A stretch of 6,759 bases of DNA from NCBI GenBank assembly GCA_001513395.1, contig LFTP01000255.1, forward strand, positions 1 through 6,759. The letters are read 5' to 3'. Below are positions 6,335 through 6,759 of the stretch, in pieces; the first letter of the stretch is position 1, and the number at the start of each line of letters is the position of its first letter. The translations under genes were made by a program, and so were the position numbers. The notes beneath the pieces are model-generated. The model did no database searches. It was not told where the DNA came from and saw nothing but the letters and a program-made list of their open reading frames with translations. Source of the stretch: Clostridia bacterium DTU080 (GTDB taxonomy: Bacteria; Bacillota; Limnochordia; DTU080).

Positions 6335-6759
6335 GATCTAACCCATAGCGAGTAGGGTAGTCCAATGTAGCATGCAATATTACAGCTGCCACAGGATTCA
6401 AATCGTTAGCTATCACCCTATGACCAAGCCGTAAAGCCTCGAAAGGGATGGAGCCACCGCCAGCAGTTGGGTCCAGAATAGTAACTTGTTTATCTGGTGG
6501 TAGAACGTGACAAGGTGCCTTGCTAAACGCCCGAGCATAGCCGTATTTGTCATCTGCCGTACGTATTCCTTTTTCATTTTCCCAGGCAATACGACGGTTA
6601 GCCCAGTCTGGATCTGCGGCTACTCGGAAAACGGGTAGTGTGTCCGGTATATCATCATGATCCGGAATCAGCACATTCTCACTAGACCAACGCTTGATCA
6701 CCGGATCATGGCGCAAAGCAGGATCATCATGCACGAGACGATCAATCAGCGTTCTGTTA
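6234..6759 (-). CDS. DUF1156-type adenine DNA methyltransferase, N-terminal part (right edge open, ends at frameshift stop)
   Basis: Upstream portion of the same methylase. The frame is open to the window edge, so the GTG at 6734 is an internal Val codon, not necessarily a start; eight more codons precede it (NRTLIDRL). It holds AdoMet-binding motif I, LDPTAGGGSIPFEALRLG (DPTAGGGS at 6450-6473), then ANDLNPVA, which supplies the acidic and Asn residues after strand 2, and HATLDYPTRYG. Family similarity runs to EIGDLF (6264-6275), then a few codons lead to TGA at 6234-6236. The conserved DUF1156 N-terminal domain (the RHGHPSTLHLWWARRP-type region) must lie beyond the window. Motif I before DPPY agrees with the family order. 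The stop is premature, since the rest of the enzyme continues at once in the +1 frame. Confidence 0.87.
   Translation of the reverse strand, partial: NRTLIDRLVHDDPALRHDPVIKRWSSENVLIPDHDDIPDTLPVFRVAADPDWANRRIAWENEKGIRTADDKYGYARAFSKAPCHVLPPDKQVTILDPTAGGGSIPFEALRLGHRVIANDLNPVAAVILHATLDYPTRYGLDLVPDVEKWGSALRSKLVSEIGDLFVASPLEGDS

Noticed and set aside
5969..6355. 128-codon plus-strand frame antisense to the methylase
   Set aside because: Opposite family-conserved methylase sequence and across the frame break; no motif or start signal.
613..6759. Class 1 DISARM (drmD plus drmMI)
   Set aside because: The helicase carries an N-terminal PLD domain, whereas DISARM has a separate DrmC, and the methylase is of DUF1156 type rather than the DrmMI type; no drmA, drmB or drmC is in view, although genes beyond the right edge are unknown.

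Overview
The window is from a bacterium with moderate GC content (a little above 50% by eye). The left edge carries the 3' end of a PII-like cyclic-di-AMP receptor of the DarA/YaaQ/PstA (DUF970) family. This family is typical of monoderm lineages such as Firmicutes and some Chloroflexota and Armatimonadota, so one of these is the best guess. No finer assignment is possible from this stretch.

Layout: (1) bases 1-221, + strand, the last 72 codons of the c-di-AMP receptor gene. (2) Bases 222-612, a convergent intergenic region with a perfect 13-bp inverted repeat (304-342) and a weaker hairpin (583-605), and no convincing gene. (3) Bases 613-4536, - strand, an intact 1307-codon gene for a fusion of a phospholipase-D-like nuclease domain to a SNF2-type helicase. 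(4) Bases 4544-6759, - strand, a DUF1156-type adenine DNA methyltransferase that runs off the right edge. It is split by a net +1 reading-frame change at about 6236-6263 and seems to lack the central segment usual in the family.

Methylase and helicase form one operon transcribed right to left. Seven bases separate them, and the Shine-Dalgarno of the helicase includes the methylase stop codon. A PLD-SNF2 helicase next to a DUF1156 methylase is the core of a known but poorly characterised antiphage cassette of helicase-methylase-ATPase (Hma-like) type, reminiscent of DISARM. The ATPase partner (DUF499 or HerA-like) and accessory genes would lie upstream, beyond 6759. The cassette ends beside a housekeeping gene, so the left part of the window looks like the edge of a defence island.

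The most interesting point is the broken methylase reading frame. N6-adenine methylase motif I lies in one frame and motif IV (DPPY) in another. The switch occurs at a TCC-TGA stop context preceded by a GGAGGG Shine-Dalgarno-like hexamer, which resembles known +1 recoding sites. An internal deletion that inactivates the gene, or an assembly error, is at least as likely. The sequence alone cannot decide between them.
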